This document shows positions 28,702-38,320 of a stretch of DNA of 39,496 nucleotides, one piece after another. The stretch is from a virus. The DNA is taken from IMG/VR virus record IMGVR_UViG_3300043411_000873, positions 1 to 39,496 of that record; one strand, 5' to 3'. Under the pieces are notes generated by a model that was not told where the DNA came from, ran no database searches, and worked only from the letters and a program-made list of their open reading frames with translations. Position 1 is the stretch's first letter. Each line of letters starts with the position of its first letter. Made by a program: the position numbers and the translations under genes.

Positions 28702-29015
28702 ACCTCGCGGACGAATGGCATAGGTGGCTGGTGCGTCTATCGCTAATCATGCGCCGGCCCGTCCACGAGGTCATGGCGTGGCCGCTCTGGGTCACGCGGG
28801 TATATGCCGAGTTCCTGAGCCGCGAGCCGCTGCCAGAGGAGCGCATCGAACTCGGTCTGGCGCAACTGACGGCCAATCACGCCGCAGTACACCGCGCTCC
28901 GGGATCGCCCGCGCCGCGAGCTGCTGATTTCCTGCTCGCCCGCGATGCCTGGCGCGACGCCGGGGATGGATACACCGAAACCGATCTGGCCATCATGAGG
29001 CAACTGCTGAAATGA
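28695..29015 (+). CDS. T extension of the tail chaperone (frameshift product GT)
   Basis: The -1 frame encodes about 106 residues, with LSLIMRRPVHEVMAWPLWV, VYAEFLSREPLPEERI and HAAVHRAPGSPAPRAADFLL. It has no good start of its own and is best read as the T domain of a GT fusion of about 218 residues. As in lambda it would bind the tape measure and recruit tube subunits. Its stop overlaps the tape measure start (ATGA). Confidence 0.85.
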   Translation, partial: RLDLADEWHRWLVRLSLIMRRPVHEVMAWPLWVTRVYAEFLSREPLPEERIELGLAQLTANHAAVHRAPGSPAPRAADFLLARDAWRDAGDGYTETDLAIMRQLLK

Positions 29016-30979
29016 AGATATCAGTCATCCTCGAGGCGCTGACCGGCCGGTTCGAGACGGACATCAAGCGGGCGTCGAAAGAGTCGGAACGCGCGTTCCG
29101 GCGCATGAAGTCCGAGGCGAATGCCGCGGCGAAGGTGATCGGCGCGTCGTTGGCAACGGCGGCGGCGGGGGCCGCCTACGCGATCAAGGGTGCCATCGAC
29201 GAGATGGACCAGATCAGTAAAACGGCACAGAAGATCGGCACTACCACTGAGGCGCTTTCGGCACTGCAATACGCCGCGAAGCTGTCCGACGTATCTGTAG
29301 GCCAATTGCAGGCCGGCATGACGCGCCTGGTGCGCGCACAGGCGGAGGCGGCGCGGGGCACCGAGCGGTACGTCGATCTGTTCGGCGCGATCGGCGTTGC
29401 GGCGGTCAACGCGGACGGGACGCTGCGCAATTCCGCTGACGTGATGACCGATCTGGCGGACGTGTTCGCCTCGCTGCCGGACGGTGCGACGAAAACCGCG
29501 CTCGCGGTCGAGCTGCTCGGCAGATCGGGGGCGGACCTGATCCCGCTGTTGAATGGCGGGGCGACAGGGCTGGCCGAGATGCGCATCGAGGCCGAGCGGC
29601 TGGGGCTGGTGATCTCTGGCGAGGCGGGGAGGGCGGCGGAGGAATTCAACGACAACATCACACGCATGGGCGCCGCTGTTCGTGGAGCGGCAATTGAGGC
29701 CGGAGCGCAACTGCTGCCGGTGCTGAGCGACTTGTCCGGGCAGGTGGTTTCGATGGCGAAAGACCCAGCGTTCCGCGACGGGCTAGCGGATGCGCTCCGG
29801 GGTATCGGCGAGGCGGCTATCGCCACAGCGAACGGGATCGCCGCGCTGGCGGGCACGATGCGGTTTTTCGGTGAGTCGGTGGCCGCATGGGTCAGCGGCC
29901 CGGCCGTTGGAGACTTGCCGCGCATCGATGATGCGATCGCGGAAATCGAGCGCAAGCTAAAGCGGCTTGACGATATGCGCAAGGCGTCTGGCACAAGCGG
30001 ATCGAGCGATGAGCCTGCGCTGCGGGCAGAGCTGGAGCGATTGCGCCAGATGCGCGACGTGACGCTCGAACTGGCGGCGGCAAGGAAAGAAGTCGCGGCA
30101 GTCGCCCCGCCCGGTGCGGGCGCAGCACCGCGCGCCATTGGGCGGATATTCGCTCCGAGCGCCGGGGCCGCAGCGCAATCGAGCGGCCCAAAAAAGCAGT
30201 CCACCCGCCTGCGCGACATCTACCTGCAGCAGGCCGACGAGGGGCTGCGCGAGGTCGAGGAACGCTACCGCGAGCACGCGCGGATTCTGGAGGGCGTTGA
30301 CCGTCTGCGGCTGGAGGCGATGGATGAGCATTCCCGCTCGGTGGTGCAGTTGCAGGATAAGTACGGCGAGCTCACCGCCGCGGTACAAGCCGGGGCCGTC
30401 GAGCAGCAGGAGGCAGCGCAGATTGCCGCAGGGCTTGCGCAGCAGTGGAGCGAGCACGTTAAAACCGAGACGGAGAGCATGAGCGAGTTCGCGAAGGCTG
30501 CGGCGCAAAATATGCAAACGGCGTTCGCGGACTTCCTGTTCGATCCGTTCTCGGGCTCGCTGAAGAGCATGGCCGCTGAATTCGCCGGGGTGCTGCGCAG
30601 GATGGCGGCGGAAATGCTCGCGGCCAAAATTTTTGGCTCACTCGGCAAGGCGGGCGAGGGGAAAACCGGCTTCATGGGCTCGCTGCTCGGCTTTTTCGCG
30701 GGGGCGAAGGATGCTGGGGGATCGGTCCCCGCCGGCACGTTTGCGTTGGTCGGCGAGCGCAGGCCGGAACTTGTGGCAGGGCCGGCGACCGTGGTTGGTG
30801 GGGCGCAGACGGCCTCTATGCTGCGGCCGCGCGAGCGAGGCGACACGAAGATTCGGCTGATCTCGATCACCGACTCGCAGAACTTCAACGACTACTTGGG
30901 CAGCGATCCCGCCGAGCAGACGCTTATCGCGTTCGCCGAGCGGAACCAGGGCTTTTTCCGTCAACTGGTTGCGTCATGA
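29012..30979 (+). CDS. Tape measure protein
   Basis: The 655 residues begin MKISVILEALTGRFETDIKR with a coiled-coil start (SKESERAFRRMKSEANAAAK), then hydrophobic Ala-rich helices, the segment KIGTTTEALSALQYAAKLSD typical of phage tail tape measures, and a long helical middle. A hydrophobic C-terminal part follows, with LFDPFSGSLKSMAAEFAGVL and VPAGTFALVGERRPELV. At roughly 1.5 angstroms per residue it would set a tail near 100 nm. Confidence 0.93.
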   Translation: MKISVILEALTGRFETDIKRASKESERAFRRMKSEANAAAKVIGASLATAAAGAAYAIKGAIDEMDQISKTAQKIGTTTEALSALQYAAKLSDVSVGQLQAGMTRLVRAQAEAARGTERYVDLFGAIGVAAVNADGTLRNSADVMTDLADVFASLPDGATKTALAVELLGRSGADLIPLLNGGATGLAEMRIEAERLGLVISGEAGRAAEEFNDNITRMGAAVRGAAIEAGAQLLPVLSDLSGQVVSMAKDPAFRDGLADALRGIGEAAIATANGIAALAGTMRFFGESVAAWVSGPAVGDLPRIDDAIAEIERKLKRLDDMRKASGTSGSSDEPALRAELERLRQMRDVTLELAAARKEVAAVAPPGAGAAPRAIGRIFAPSAGAAAQSSGPKKQSTRLRDIYLQQADEGLREVEERYREHARILEGVDRLRLEAMDEHSRSVVQLQDKYGELTAAVQAGAVEQQEAAQIAAGLAQQWSEHVKTETESMSEFAKAAAQNMQTAFADFLFDPFSGSLKSMAAEFAGVLRRMAAEMLAAKIFGSLGKAGEGKTGFMGSLLGFFAGAKDAGGSVPAGTFALVGERRPELVAGPATVVGGAQTASMLRPRERGDTKIRLISITDSQNFNDYLGSDPAEQTLIAFAERNQGFFRQLVAS

Positions 30980-32124
30980 TCTGGCCGTTCTGCCCGCGCC
31001 CGGAGTTCACGGAGGCTCTCACGTGGCGCACGGACGTACTGCCGACGTATTCCGCTGAGCAGCGCGTTAGGCTGACGCACACGCCGCGTCAGGCGTTCGG
31101 GTATGAGTTCGGCATGACGCATCGCCAGTTCGAGCGCGCGCGCGTCCTGATGGCATCCAATGGTGCCGGGGAATGGGATCTGCCTGTATGGGCCGAGCGT
31201 CAGCGTGTGACGTGCGCAGGCGGCGCAGGAACGCTCACCGTTGACACCACCGCCTCGGACTACCGGGCCGGCGGCAAGGCGCTTCTATGGGCCTCTGATG
31301 AGGCCTGCGAGCTGGTCACGATCGACACCGTGAACGCATCCTCGCTGGTACTGGATGGCGTTACCGTGTCCGCCTACACCAATGGCATTATCGCCCCGGT
31401 GCGCACCGCGTACTGCCTGGGCGGGCTGACGTCTACGCGGCCTGCCGGCCCCATCGTCAACGTGCAGACCGAGTGGCTCTGCTACGATGGCGTGGACCTG
31501 TCGGACGGGTCGCTGTATAGCACCTACCGATCGCACCCACTAGTAGACGACTGCCCGCGCGTTGGGCAATCCGCGTTTTCCGAACGGGTTGCTGTTCCGT
31601 CGTCGATGGTCGATAACGGCCTCTCGCCTCCCAAGGTGTTCGCCACTCGGTCCATTCCTGATCGCGCCGTCGGTATGGCATGGATGCCGCAGACCCTTCC
31701 CGATCTGTGGGCCGTCCGGTGCTGGCTGCACAGCATCCGCGGCGCGCAAAAGGCGTTCTGGCTGCCCATGTGGACGCGCGGAATCACGCTGGCAGCAGAC
31801 ATCAGCGCGATCGACACCACGATCGCCATCCGCTCACTCGGCCTGAATGGCGTGGCCGAAGCTGGCGATCTGTTCCTGCGCACGCGTTCGGGGGCGGAGT
31901 ACACGTTCCGGTATACTTCGGTTGCCGCGTCAGGACAGAACGACGTGCTTACCCTGTCTGCCGCTGCCGGCGCGTCTATCGCTGCGTCTGCGGTAGACGT
32001 GCTGTGCCCGCTGCACTGTGTCCGGCTCGAGCAGGATCGCGTCGAATTTGCGCACCTGTACCGCGGCCGTGACCGCCAGATCACCACCATCCAGCTGCGC
32101 GCGATCGAGGTTCCTGTGCCGTGA
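30976..32124 (+). CDS. Minor tail protein, distal tail-like
   Basis: MIWPFCPRPEFTEALTWRTD, LTHTPRQAFGYEFGMTHRQF, WDLPVWAERQRV and the closing HCVRLEQDRVEFAHLYRGRD then IQLRAIEVPVP match the first baseplate protein after the tape measure in many proteobacterial siphoviruses and gene-transfer-like tails. The middle is beta-rich. It overlaps both neighbours by four bases. Confidence 0.8.
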   Translation: MIWPFCPRPEFTEALTWRTDVLPTYSAEQRVRLTHTPRQAFGYEFGMTHRQFERARVLMASNGAGEWDLPVWAERQRVTCAGGAGTLTVDTTASDYRAGGKALLWASDEACELVTIDTVNASSLVLDGVTVSAYTNGIIAPVRTAYCLGGLTSTRPAGPIVNVQTEWLCYDGVDLSDGSLYSTYRSHPLVDDCPRVGQSAFSERVAVPSSMVDNGLSPPKVFATRSIPDRAVGMAWMPQTLPDLWAVRCWLHSIRGAQKAFWLPMWTRGITLAADISAIDTTIAIRSLGLNGVAEAGDLFLRTRSGAEYTFRYTSVAASGQNDVLTLSAAAGASIAASAVDVLCPLHCVRLEQDRVEFAHLYRGRDRQITTIQLRAIEVPVP

Positions 32125-32939
32125 CCTACGAAACCGACGAACTCAGCATCCAGTCCGGCGCACCCGTCGAGCTCTACACCTTCACGCGTGGCGGCGTGGT
32201 CATCGGGCGCTACACGTCCGGCGAGGCGGAGGTGACGGTAGACGGAGACACATACAGCACCTACCCCGGCGGTCTGGCGCGCGGAGAGATCAGCATCAGC
32301 GGCGAGCGTGGCCGGGCTGCGCTGCGCATCACTGTCGCGCGCGATCACCCGGTCGCCTCGCTGATTCACCTGCGCCCCCGGACTGGTGTGATCGGCTGCA
32401 CCGTCAGCCGCTACCACCGCGGCGACGATACGGACGTGATCACGATCTACGTTGGCCGCGTGCTGTCTGCCAGGCGCACGCGATCAGGAACGCGCGAGAT
32501 CGTGGTGGAACCGTTGAGCATTTCGCAGAAGCGCATCGGGCTGCATCGCGTCTGCCAGCCTGCGTGTACGTGGGAGCTGTACGGATTCGGGTGCCGGCTG
32601 AACATTGACGACTGGAAGCATGAAACGACGATTGCGGGCGTTAGCGGAAACACGATGACGGTTGCGAGCGTACATAGCGGCTGGCCGTATGTGGGTGGCA
32701 TCGTGGCGTTCACCGAGAATGGAATTACGGACCACGCATTCATCGAGGCGGTAGATGACAAGACGTTCACGCTCGATCTGCCGTTATATGGTGCGGAAAC
32801 CGGCGAGCCGGTGACTATTTACCCGGGATGCGATTGGACGATGACAACGTGCGATGAGGTCTATGACAACGCGCTAAACTACGGAGGACGTCGAAACGTG
32901 CCGAACCTGAATCCAGTCACAAGTAACGCGTTTCAATAA
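32121..32939 (+). CDS. Tail hub protein, DUF2163/BR0599-like with conserved cysteines
   Basis: The N-terminal beta domain (VELYTFTRGGVVIGRYTSGE) is followed by ISQKRIGLHRVCQPACTWEL and YGFGC. The end is YPGCDWTMTTCDEVYDNALN then YGGRRNVPNL, the phage BR0599-type signature. The four to five Cys residues in these segments are those proposed to hold an iron-sulfur cluster in related tail tips. It is the likely tail-tip hub. Confidence 0.85.
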   Translation: MTYETDELSIQSGAPVELYTFTRGGVVIGRYTSGEAEVTVDGDTYSTYPGGLARGEISISGERGRAALRITVARDHPVASLIHLRPRTGVIGCTVSRYHRGDDTDVITIYVGRVLSARRTRSGTREIVVEPLSISQKRIGLHRVCQPACTWELYGFGCRLNIDDWKHETTIAGVSGNTMTVASVHSGWPYVGGIVAFTENGITDHAFIEAVDDKTFTLDLPLYGAETGEPVTIYPGCDWTMTTCDEVYDNALNYGGRRNVPNLNPVTSNAFQ

Positions 32940-35900
32940 TGGGCATATTCGGGTATGTCGCTCTGCTGGTCGCCAGCACGCTTATCATGCGTGTGCTGGC
33001 GCCGAAGCCGAAGGGGCCAAAAGCCGCAGCGCTCGAGGACTTCACCGTGCCGACCGCAGAGGTTGGCCGGCCGATTCCGTGGGTGTTCGGCACGCGAAAG
33101 ATCAAAGATCCGAACTGCATCTGGTACGGAGACCTGCGTACCAACCGCAAAAAGAAGGACGACGGCACGTTCTTCTGGTACTACATGGGTCTGCATCTTG
33201 AGATATGCATCGGGCCTGTGGATGAGATAAAGCGAATTTGGTATGGCGACAAGATGTGCTGGGATGGGTCGATCGCCGAAACGACGTATGGCACGGTGAT
33301 CAATCAGCAAAACTTGTACGGCGGAATTCGATCCGAAGGCGGAATCTGGATCGCATTCGACGCAATGTTTGGCGATGCAGATCAGCCGGCGAATGCGTAC
33401 ATGGAATCGCAACTTGGCGCGCCAGTGAGTGCCTTCCGTGATTCGCTAACGTTGGTGTTTCATCAAGGCATCATTAGCGCCAACTCTGCTTACGTGCGTC
33501 CGATCATGCCGCTGGTACAACGAATATATGCAGGATGGGCAGATGAATGCTGGTTCCCAGAGACAGCATCGATTGCCGCTCCGATCGCAGCGATCAACCC
33601 CATGCATGGCGAGCTATACCGCGAAATTATGCGGCATCGTCCTGGGCTATACATTGGATTCGAGGAAGCGCCAGATGAATTCGGCGCTTTTACCGGATCA
33701 ATCACAAATTGGGGCAGCGGCCAGAATGGCACGTATATCGGGACCCTACCGAGGCATGGCGGCATCGTCCCGCACGGTTCGCAGTCTGTAGGATGCGTCA
33801 CGCCTAATGGTGGCGTCACATTTCCGCAAAATGCCAAATACAGCTACACGACAAATGACGTCGTCATGCTAGCGTGCAAGTTGCGCCTGAGCCAATCATT
33901 CCGTTCGGCTGCTGTCGATGGCCGATATTATTTGTGGCTTGAGGGGCGTCTTCAAGATGCAAACAATCACGGACTCGGCGCGCTGTTTATACTGGACGAC
34001 GTAAACGGCGACAGGCTGGAGGTAAGCTACAAAGGCGCATCCGATCTTGACTGGAATGGTGCGCATATCGTTCTTCCAGAAGGCACGCTGACCAATGGTG
34101 CAGAGTTTTTCCTGGCGTTGCGCATCACAAAAACCGGCGGCACGCACGGGACTGGGATGATTAGCTTGTGGCTAGGGTGTAATGCAACATTCGTCGGCAG
34201 CTCCAGTTTTCCGGCAAAGGCCATTACCCCGACAAGAGACGCTGTGCTGGTGCGGATCGGGCACGGCTCAGGCGGCGATGTACCGGACCATCCGATTTAT
34301 GCAGAAGTAGATGACTTCGCGATTTTCACATCGCATCTTGCTCAGTCCAGCATCGAGAATCTGGCGCGTGCGTACTGTTCCGATCGCGACTATGACATGA
34401 ACCCCGCGCACATTATTAGCAATGTGTGGACAGATCAACATCAAGGCATGGCCTACGATCCAGCCATGATAGACGATGCCGCGATGCGCTATTGCGCGCA
34501 GTTGCTGTACGACGAGGAATTCGGCATATCGCTGTATTGGGCGCGGCAGGAATCCATCGAAAACTTCGTTGCGGAGGTCTGCCGGCATGCGGACTTGCTT
34601 CAGTCGATCAACCCGCGCACCGGGCAGTTGCGGCTGATCGCACTTCGCGATGATTACGATATCGAGGACCTCATCGAGATCACCGAGGATGACATAATCG
34701 AGATTGTCGAATGGCAAGAGACGGCATCCGGAGAAGGGACTAACACAGTCACGGTGACGTATGAGGACCGCAACGGCGACCAACAAGCGGCGACCTACCA
34801 GAACCGCGCAGCAGCATTGCATTACGGCGTGATTGCGCAAACGATCGACTACCCAGGCATCACAACGGCAGAGCTCGCAATGCGGGTGGCAGAACGCGAG
34901 TGCCGCAAGCTGGGCGGCAACTTCGCAAAGGGCAAGATCAAGTGCAACCGACTGCCGTGGGACATCATGCCAGGCGCCGTGTTCGTGTTGTCACACGGGC
35001 CTGAGGGAATCGGGCCGCTCGTTGTGCGCGTGCTGGAATGGAGCGGCGGCACACTCACTAGCGGAGCAATCACGTTGAACGTTGTGCAGGATGTGTTCTC
35101 GCTCAAGCACGACGTGTCGCGATTCTTCCCGCAGAGTGGCGAGTGGACCGCGCCAGATACCGCAGCTGCGCCATGTGAAAATGAGACGGTGCAGGAGATG
35201 CCATATTGGATGACACGCAATGTCTACGGTGTGGCTGAGACATCAACCATGCCGGTGGAAGCTGGCTATATTCTCGCACTCGGCACACGGCCAACGCCGA
35301 CCACAACGGACATTGATATTTGGTCAGGCGTGCCTCCAGCTGCTGTTGTGCAAACCGCAGAGGATCGCGGAATTGTGCCCACCGCCACGCTTGCTGCGGC
35401 GATTGATTATCTCGATGGCACAGATATCGAGCTTGCCGACAGCGTTGATCTTGGCGACGTACAGCCAGGATGGCTAGCGCAGATTGGCGAAGGATCCGGC
35501 GCAGAAATCGTGCTGGTTGACTCCATCGACGGGCAGCACATCGCCATCACGCGCGGCGTGCTTGATACCGTGCCGCATCAATGGCCGATCGGGGAGAGAT
35601 TATATTTCATCAGTAGCTCGCCATCTGAATGGCCGTATTCGCCAGTTCAATACGCAAACGGCGATGATGTAGCGGTTAAGTTGCAGGCCGGATCACGGGC
35701 TGGAGAGATCGACATCGAGGAAGCCGCAAGCCTATCGATCACGATGGCATCGCGCATCGCGCGTCCCTATCCGCCGGGCGCTGTCAAAGTGAATGCAATC
35801 TATTTCCCGTCGGTGTGGGATGATTGGTCGGAGCTCGAAATAACATGGGCACACCGTGACAGAATCGAGCAGACTGCGCCTGTCGAATGGACCGCTGCGA

Positions 35901-36169
35901 GTATCGGGCCGGAATCGGGTACCACGTACACCGTCCAGGCATACGGAATCGATGAGGATGGCGTAGAAACGCGGTTCTATCAGGCAACCGGGATCAGCGG
36001 CACGACAGACACAATTGACCTCGATACGTACCCGCTGCCAGTCGATGCGGCCATCGTGTCAGTGCGCGTGTGGAGCGTGCGCGATGGGCTTGCCAGTTGG
36101 CAGCACGTCGCGACCAACATCATCAACCTTCACGCGCCAACCGACCTGGCAGCGGAGTACGATGCATGA
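32939..36169 (+). CDS. Tail tip / central fibre protein (J-like) with LamG-type insertion
   Basis: The 1076-residue protein starts with one hydrophobic helix (FGYVALLVASTLIMRVLAPK), then GRPIPWVFGTRKIKDPNCIW and YYMGLHLEICIGPVDEIKRI, the phage-tail-tip J-type core. About residues 240-480 form a concanavalin/LamG-like domain (AEVDDFAIFTSHLAQSSIEN at its end) inserted in the core, which resumes with YCAQLLYDEEFGISLYWARQ and QSINPRTGQLRLIALRDDYD. The C terminus is a fibronectin-like domain. The insertion is the most likely receptor-contact region. Confidence 0.87.
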   Translation: MGIFGYVALLVASTLIMRVLAPKPKGPKAAALEDFTVPTAEVGRPIPWVFGTRKIKDPNCIWYGDLRTNRKKKDDGTFFWYYMGLHLEICIGPVDEIKRIWYGDKMCWDGSIAETTYGTVINQQNLYGGIRSEGGIWIAFDAMFGDADQPANAYMESQLGAPVSAFRDSLTLVFHQGIISANSAYVRPIMPLVQRIYAGWADECWFPETASIAAPIAAINPMHGELYREIMRHRPGLYIGFEEAPDEFGAFTGSITNWGSGQNGTYIGTLPRHGGIVPHGSQSVGCVTPNGGVTFPQNAKYSYTTNDVVMLACKLRLSQSFRSAAVDGRYYLWLEGRLQDANNHGLGALFILDDVNGDRLEVSYKGASDLDWNGAHIVLPEGTLTNGAEFFLALRITKTGGTHGTGMISLWLGCNATFVGSSSFPAKAITPTRDAVLVRIGHGSGGDVPDHPIYAEVDDFAIFTSHLAQSSIENLARAYCSDRDYDMNPAHIISNVWTDQHQGMAYDPAMIDDAAMRYCAQLLYDEEFGISLYWARQESIENFVAEVCRHADLLQSINPRTGQLRLIALRDDYDIEDLIEITEDDIIEIVEWQETASGEGTNTVTVTYEDRNGDQQAATYQNRAAALHYGVIAQTIDYPGITTAELAMRVAERECRKLGGNFAKGKIKCNRLPWDIMPGAVFVLSHGPEGIGPLVVRVLEWSGGTLTSGAITLNVVQDVFSLKHDVSRFFPQSGEWTAPDTAAAPCENETVQEMPYWMTRNVYGVAETSTMPVEAGYILALGTRPTPTTTDIDIWSGVPPAAVVQTAEDRGIVPTATLAAAIDYLDGTDIELADSVDLGDVQPGWLAQIGEGSGAEIVLVDSIDGQHIAITRGVLDTVPHQWPIGERLYFISSSPSEWPYSPVQYANGDDVAVKLQAGSRAGEIDIEEAASLSITMASRIARPYPPGAVKVNAIYFPSVWDDWSELEITWAHRDRIEQTAPVEWTAASIGPESGTTYTVQAYGIDEDGVETRFYQATGISGTTDTIDLDTYPLPVDAAIVSVRVWSVRDGLASWQHVATNIINLHAPTDLAAEYDA

Positions 36170-37758
36170 CCGCGACAATCACACTCACGTGGAAACACGA
36201 TGGCGCAAAGCCGACCGAGTTTCGCATATACCGCTCAGATGCACCGATGGACCCGGACGACATGCCGGAGCCGATCGGGACCGCTTTGCCGGCCGAACGC
36301 GAGTACGTAAACGACGACTCCATCGTTGAGGATAACACCTACTACTACCGCGTCGGAGCGCTCATCGGCAGCGCCGAGCGCATCAGCGATGAGCTGGAGT
36401 TCATCGCGCTGCCCGCCATAACCGATCCGCCGTGGGATCATGTGATCGCGCTGTTGCACTTCGATGAGACGAGCGGCGCGACGAAGCTCATCGATCAGTC
36501 GCGGTATGGTCGCGTGTGGACGCCAACGAATGCCGCGACGTCGGACAGCGTGGTTCTGGTGGATGGTAACTGCCTGTCGCTAGCCGGGCCGGCAACGCCG
36601 AGCTGGCTGGAAACGTCGAAGTCTGGGCTGACGATCGGATCATCCGACTGGACCATCGAAGCCGCAATCCGCATAGCAGCGCTTCCGGGCGCCGGAAAGC
36701 TCTATGGAATCCTGGGCACAGGGAACGAAGATTCACCCTATTACAGCATGCGATTCTTTATCTCCGATAGCGGCGAAATTGGCGTGACGCTGTCGTCAGA
36801 TGGCGCGGCGACAACAATAATAAAGTCAGCCGCAAGTGCAATCTCGACCGACACGACATATCGCGTATGTGCAGAGCGTGACGACTCCACTGTGCGTGTG
36901 TACGTCGATGGGATCGTAGTCGCGACAGGGTCCTACTCAAGCAGCGTGTATCTGTCCAGTGGATCGCCGAACATGTACATAGGCAGGCTGCTGGACCAGA
37001 GCGATATCGCGGAGAACCAGGGCATTTTTGCCGGAAAAATTGACGAATTCCGATGGGTGATTGGCACCGCGATATATCACGGCATCACCTACACACCAAG
37101 CGCATATCCATTCCCAGATGTGCGGAATGCCACGCCAGACCCGTATTGGAGCGATACCAAGGCGCTGCTGCACTTCGACTCGGACTACACCGACGTAGCC
37201 AGTGGATCATGGTCGGAGGATGGCGGGTCGCTGTCGATATCCGGCAGCACATACGTATATGGCGGAGGCGCTTTGCGCGTTCCATCAGGAACATCGCGGC
37301 TGAAACGATCCGGACTATCGATCGGATCAGGGGCGTTCACCGTCGAGGCAAGGGCTCGGGCAGACTCGTTGAGCACAAGCTTTATTATTTTCGATTGCCG
37401 GAATGCGCACGAGGACAGTTCTGGCTTCGTTGTCGCGCTGCGATCGACCGGCAAGCTGCTATTTGGCACAGGGTCGCCGTTCGCGGCAACGGAAGGAACA
37501 ACCGTGCTAACAGCAGATACGTGGTATCGCGTCATGGTGACTCGCAGCGTGAACGGCGTTGTGCGGCTGTTCCTCGATGGCAACCTAGAGGCTCAGGTGA
37601 CTGCGTCTGCTAACATGTCGCGTGCGAACTGGTATGTAGGTCGAACGGTGGACTCATCGGGTTCTGCGGGGTATATCGACGAGTTGCGAATTACTGTTGG
37701 AGCGGCGAGAACGCCGGACAACTGGACGACAGCTGCGGCGTTCCCGCACGGGAGCTAG
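36166..37758 (+). CDS. Receptor-binding tail fibre with two LamG-like domains
   Basis: From ATG 36166 (overlapping the J-like stop), 530 residues comprise a fibronectin type III-like start (ITLTWKHDGAKPTEFRIYRS) and two LamG/concanavalin-like domains that open with the same phrase, ALLHFDETSG (about residue 87) and ALLHFDSDYTD (about residue 333), each ending with a KIDEFRWV or YIDELRITVG strand. Such domains bind carbohydrate. It is the last late gene, and its stop lies about 90 bases before the first core site of the accessory array. Confidence 0.85.
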   Translation: MTATITLTWKHDGAKPTEFRIYRSDAPMDPDDMPEPIGTALPAEREYVNDDSIVEDNTYYYRVGALIGSAERISDELEFIALPAITDPPWDHVIALLHFDETSGATKLIDQSRYGRVWTPTNAATSDSVVLVDGNCLSLAGPATPSWLETSKSGLTIGSSDWTIEAAIRIAALPGAGKLYGILGTGNEDSPYYSMRFFISDSGEIGVTLSSDGAATTIIKSAASAISTDTTYRVCAERDDSTVRVYVDGIVVATGSYSSSVYLSSGSPNMYIGRLLDQSDIAENQGIFAGKIDEFRWVIGTAIYHGITYTPSAYPFPDVRNATPDPYWSDTKALLHFDSDYTDVASGSWSEDGGSLSISGSTYVYGGGALRVPSGTSRLKRSGLSIGSGAFTVEARARADSLSTSFIIFDCRNAHEDSSGFVVALRSTGKLLFGTGSPFAATEGTTVLTADTWYRVMVTRSVNGVVRLFLDGNLEAQVTASANMSRANWYVGRTVDSSGSAGYIDELRITVGAARTPDNWTTAAAFPHGS

Positions 37759-37862
37759 CCTCGTCTCGCAATCAGCATCATTTCTGATTCGCGCCGCGTT
37801 CCGCCATCGGTTGCAATGATGACAGCGCGGTATGTGTGACCGGCGTTGGCAGGCAAAAGCAT
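37755..37862 (-). pseudogene. C-terminal remnant of a beta-sandwich-like phage protein
   Basis: The minus frame MLLPANAGHTYRAVIIATDG and onward to ESEMMLIARRG resembles the last strand pairs of an Ig-like accessory virion protein. It converges on the fibre gene, with both stops in one CTAG. The frame is open further upstream into the methyltransferase fragment. A cassette boundary (GTTGGCA, 37845) lies inside it, so it may be the broken edge of the array. Confidence 0.35.
37845..37857 (+). other. Left core of cassette R1 (array edge next to the fibre gene)
   Basis: GTTGGCAGGCAAA is the exact reverse complement of TTTGCCTGCCAAC at 38336-38348, the other end of cassette R1. I find no convincing partner core to its left, so this may be the original array edge or a decayed attC. 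Confidence 0.65.
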
Positions 37863-37930
37863 GTCGCCCTGCACCGCCGTAGCGCCAGCGCCGACTTTTG
37901 CGAAAAGCCCGCCCTGTCTGTGCGCGTCGT

Positions 37931-38320
37931 CTATTCCCACACGCCAAGCCCTCGCCAAGAATACCCGGCCGCTTGTAGCGCGTTGCTCGCGTTCGGCAGT
38001 TGCCTCCAGTCCGTGAAAACAATCGCCACCGCGCCTTTCCGTGAGTTCCTGAAGGCCCGCGACATCCAGAGCGTTGCCCAATAGTGCCAGCCGAGCGCAT
38101 CGCGGGAGTCGCCGCCGAAATCAATCTCAACCGTCGGCGCTTTGCCGTGCGAGCCGAGGTACTTCTTTCCCGTGTCTTTGTCCCGGTCGCCACGGAATGC
38201 CCCGCCGCTGCTATAGGGCGGGTCGGTTATCAGTGCGTCCATTCGCACGGTCGGCAGTACCTCCAGCGCGTCCCCGTGCCAAAGTTCGCAATTCCCGATT
38301 GTCACTTTCTCAGCCATCAT
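37931..38320 (-). CDS. Truncated DNA methyltransferase, cassette R1
   Basis: The product, about 129 residues, has VTIGNCELWHGDALEVLP, ALITDPPYSSGGAFRGDRD with the catalytic DPPY motif, and AIVFTDWRQLPNASNAL, the first half of a beta-type amino-methyltransferase. It stops at GVWE, where full-length relatives continue with a target region and the FxGxG SAM motif. Both are absent, so the enzyme is presumably dead unless completed elsewhere. ATG 38320 overlaps the TGA of the next cassette's gene, after ACGGAG. Confidence 0.75.
   Translation of the reverse strand: MMAEKVTIGNCELWHGDALEVLPTVRMDALITDPPYSSGGAFRGDRDKDTGKKYLGSHGKAPTVEIDFGGDSRDALGWHYWATLWMSRAFRNSRKGAVAIVFTDWRQLPNASNALQAAGYSWRGLGVWE

Noticed and set aside
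31060-31080. GTTAGGC in the minor tail gene as another core site
   Set aside because: The word occurs without a partner core, stem or L boxes; it is coding sequence.
4194-37845. A prophage inserted in a chromosomal cassette array
   Set aside because: There is no integrase, no CI-type repressor, no bacterial genes and no phage att duplication at the edges. It is not fully excluded without reads beyond the ends.
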